Made by a program: the position numbers and the translations under genes
Assembly (NCBI GenBank): GCA_964030785.1
Contig: OZ034972.1
Location: 18,017,683-18,081,682 of the forward strand
Source of the DNA: Siderastrea siderea
Taxonomy: Eukaryota; Cnidaria; Anthozoa; Scleractinia; Rhizangiidae
Direction: 5' to 3'
Length of the DNA stretch: 64,000 nt
Shown: piece by piece, positions 63,641 to 64,000 of the stretch
Layout of the letters: every line of letters starts with the position of its first letter
Numbering within the stretch: position 1 is the first letter of the stretch
Notes under the pieces: generated by a model
Told to the model about the DNA's origin: nothing
Seen by the model: only the letters and a program-made list of their open reading frames with translations
The model's database searches: none

Positions 63641-64000
63641 AAATGAGAGAGAGAGCTTGCAGCAATGTCTCAGAAAATGGAATTCCGCCCCCAGTGCCGC
63701 TGTGGCTCCCCGTTGTCTGAGCTGTCAGATTTTGGCCAATCAGCGCAAACCAGAAACAGGATTCAATGTAACAAACATGTTTAAAACATATGAAAGAAAC
63801 CCAGATTTCACGCATTATGCAAATTTGATGCACTTTTGAACTGAGACTAACTTTGGACTATTATTCCCTATTTCTTGCAAATTCTTTAACAGTTGTCATT
63901 GACTTTGAGTTTCAATATGAGCTTCAAATACTATTTCAATTTTTAGTCGAAGGATAAAGTGCATGAAAGAAAGGTTCAATTTGTTCCCACATCACTCACG
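63641..64000. other. Window end, nothing recognised
   Basis: No gene or repeat boundary was seen after the tandem duplication. Confidence 0.35.

Overview
This window is nuclear DNA of an animal, most likely an anthozoan cnidarian such as a stony coral. The support is a many-exon metazoan mRNA-export gene with ordinary splice sites, intron-rich AT-leaning sequence, and a mix of Penelope, BEL/Pao, Gypsy, R2-like, Polinton, hAT, MULE-like and tRNA-SINE debris. The clade is inferred from the repeat mix and the style of the protein; no species marker is present. Nothing looks prokaryotic.

Region 1 (about 2.5-37.7 kb, + strand): one NXF1/TAP gene, the principal mRNA export receptor. Its coding exons can be read out one by one. 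I assign 24 coding exons (2500-37683). Their lengths add to 1,923 nt, which is divisible by three and gives 640 codons plus stop, with all junction phases compatible. The exons encode an RG/acidic N-terminal tail, an RRM-like domain, leucine-rich repeats, an NTF2-like domain and a UBA-like TAP-C domain. The introns are full of mobile elements: a 1.2 kb TA-flanked element with a nested 277 bp MITE in intron 2, a Penelope RT remnant in intron 4, a 1.94 kb fold-back element in intron 7, a hAT transposase remnant bounded by a perfect 8 bp duplication in intron 8, oppositely oriented repeats around exon 10, and a degenerate minisatellite plus several TIR elements in intron 16.

Region 2 (about 37.7-42.4 kb): the 3' flank of NXF1 with MITEs, a second copy of the repeat that opens the window, a pogo-type MITE and a tRNA-derived SINE.

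Region 3 (about 42.6-54.6 kb): a three-level nest. A decayed BEL/Pao retrotransposon on the - strand is split by a 7.8 kb Polinton/Maverick-like element with 63 bp terminal inverted repeats and 6 bp target duplications (TCATGG). That element is itself split by a 1.06 kb hAT-type element with a perfect 8 bp duplication (GGGCCAAC). The Polinton-like element carries a capsid-associated-type protein relic, a retroviral-type integrase, a GRF-like zinc-finger protein, several unknown small genes with TATA-type promoters, and an intact open frame for a SLOG/DprA-YpsA-type Rossmann nucleotide-binding protein. No polymerase B, major capsid, packaging ATPase or protease could be recognised. This is the most unusual object in the window.

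Region 4 (about 55-59 kb): a Gypsy gag relic followed by a broken non-LTR retrotransposon (zinc finger plus RT, R2/NeSL-like), both on the + strand.

Region 5 (about 59-64 kb): mostly featureless AT-rich DNA, then another nest (61.26-62.84 kb): a MITE with a perfect 9 bp duplication carries a 1.36 kb element with a perfect 6 bp duplication, which carries a third TIR element. The empty site for the middle insertion can be read in the sister MITE at 4.9 kb. The window ends with a recent 213 bp tandem duplication.
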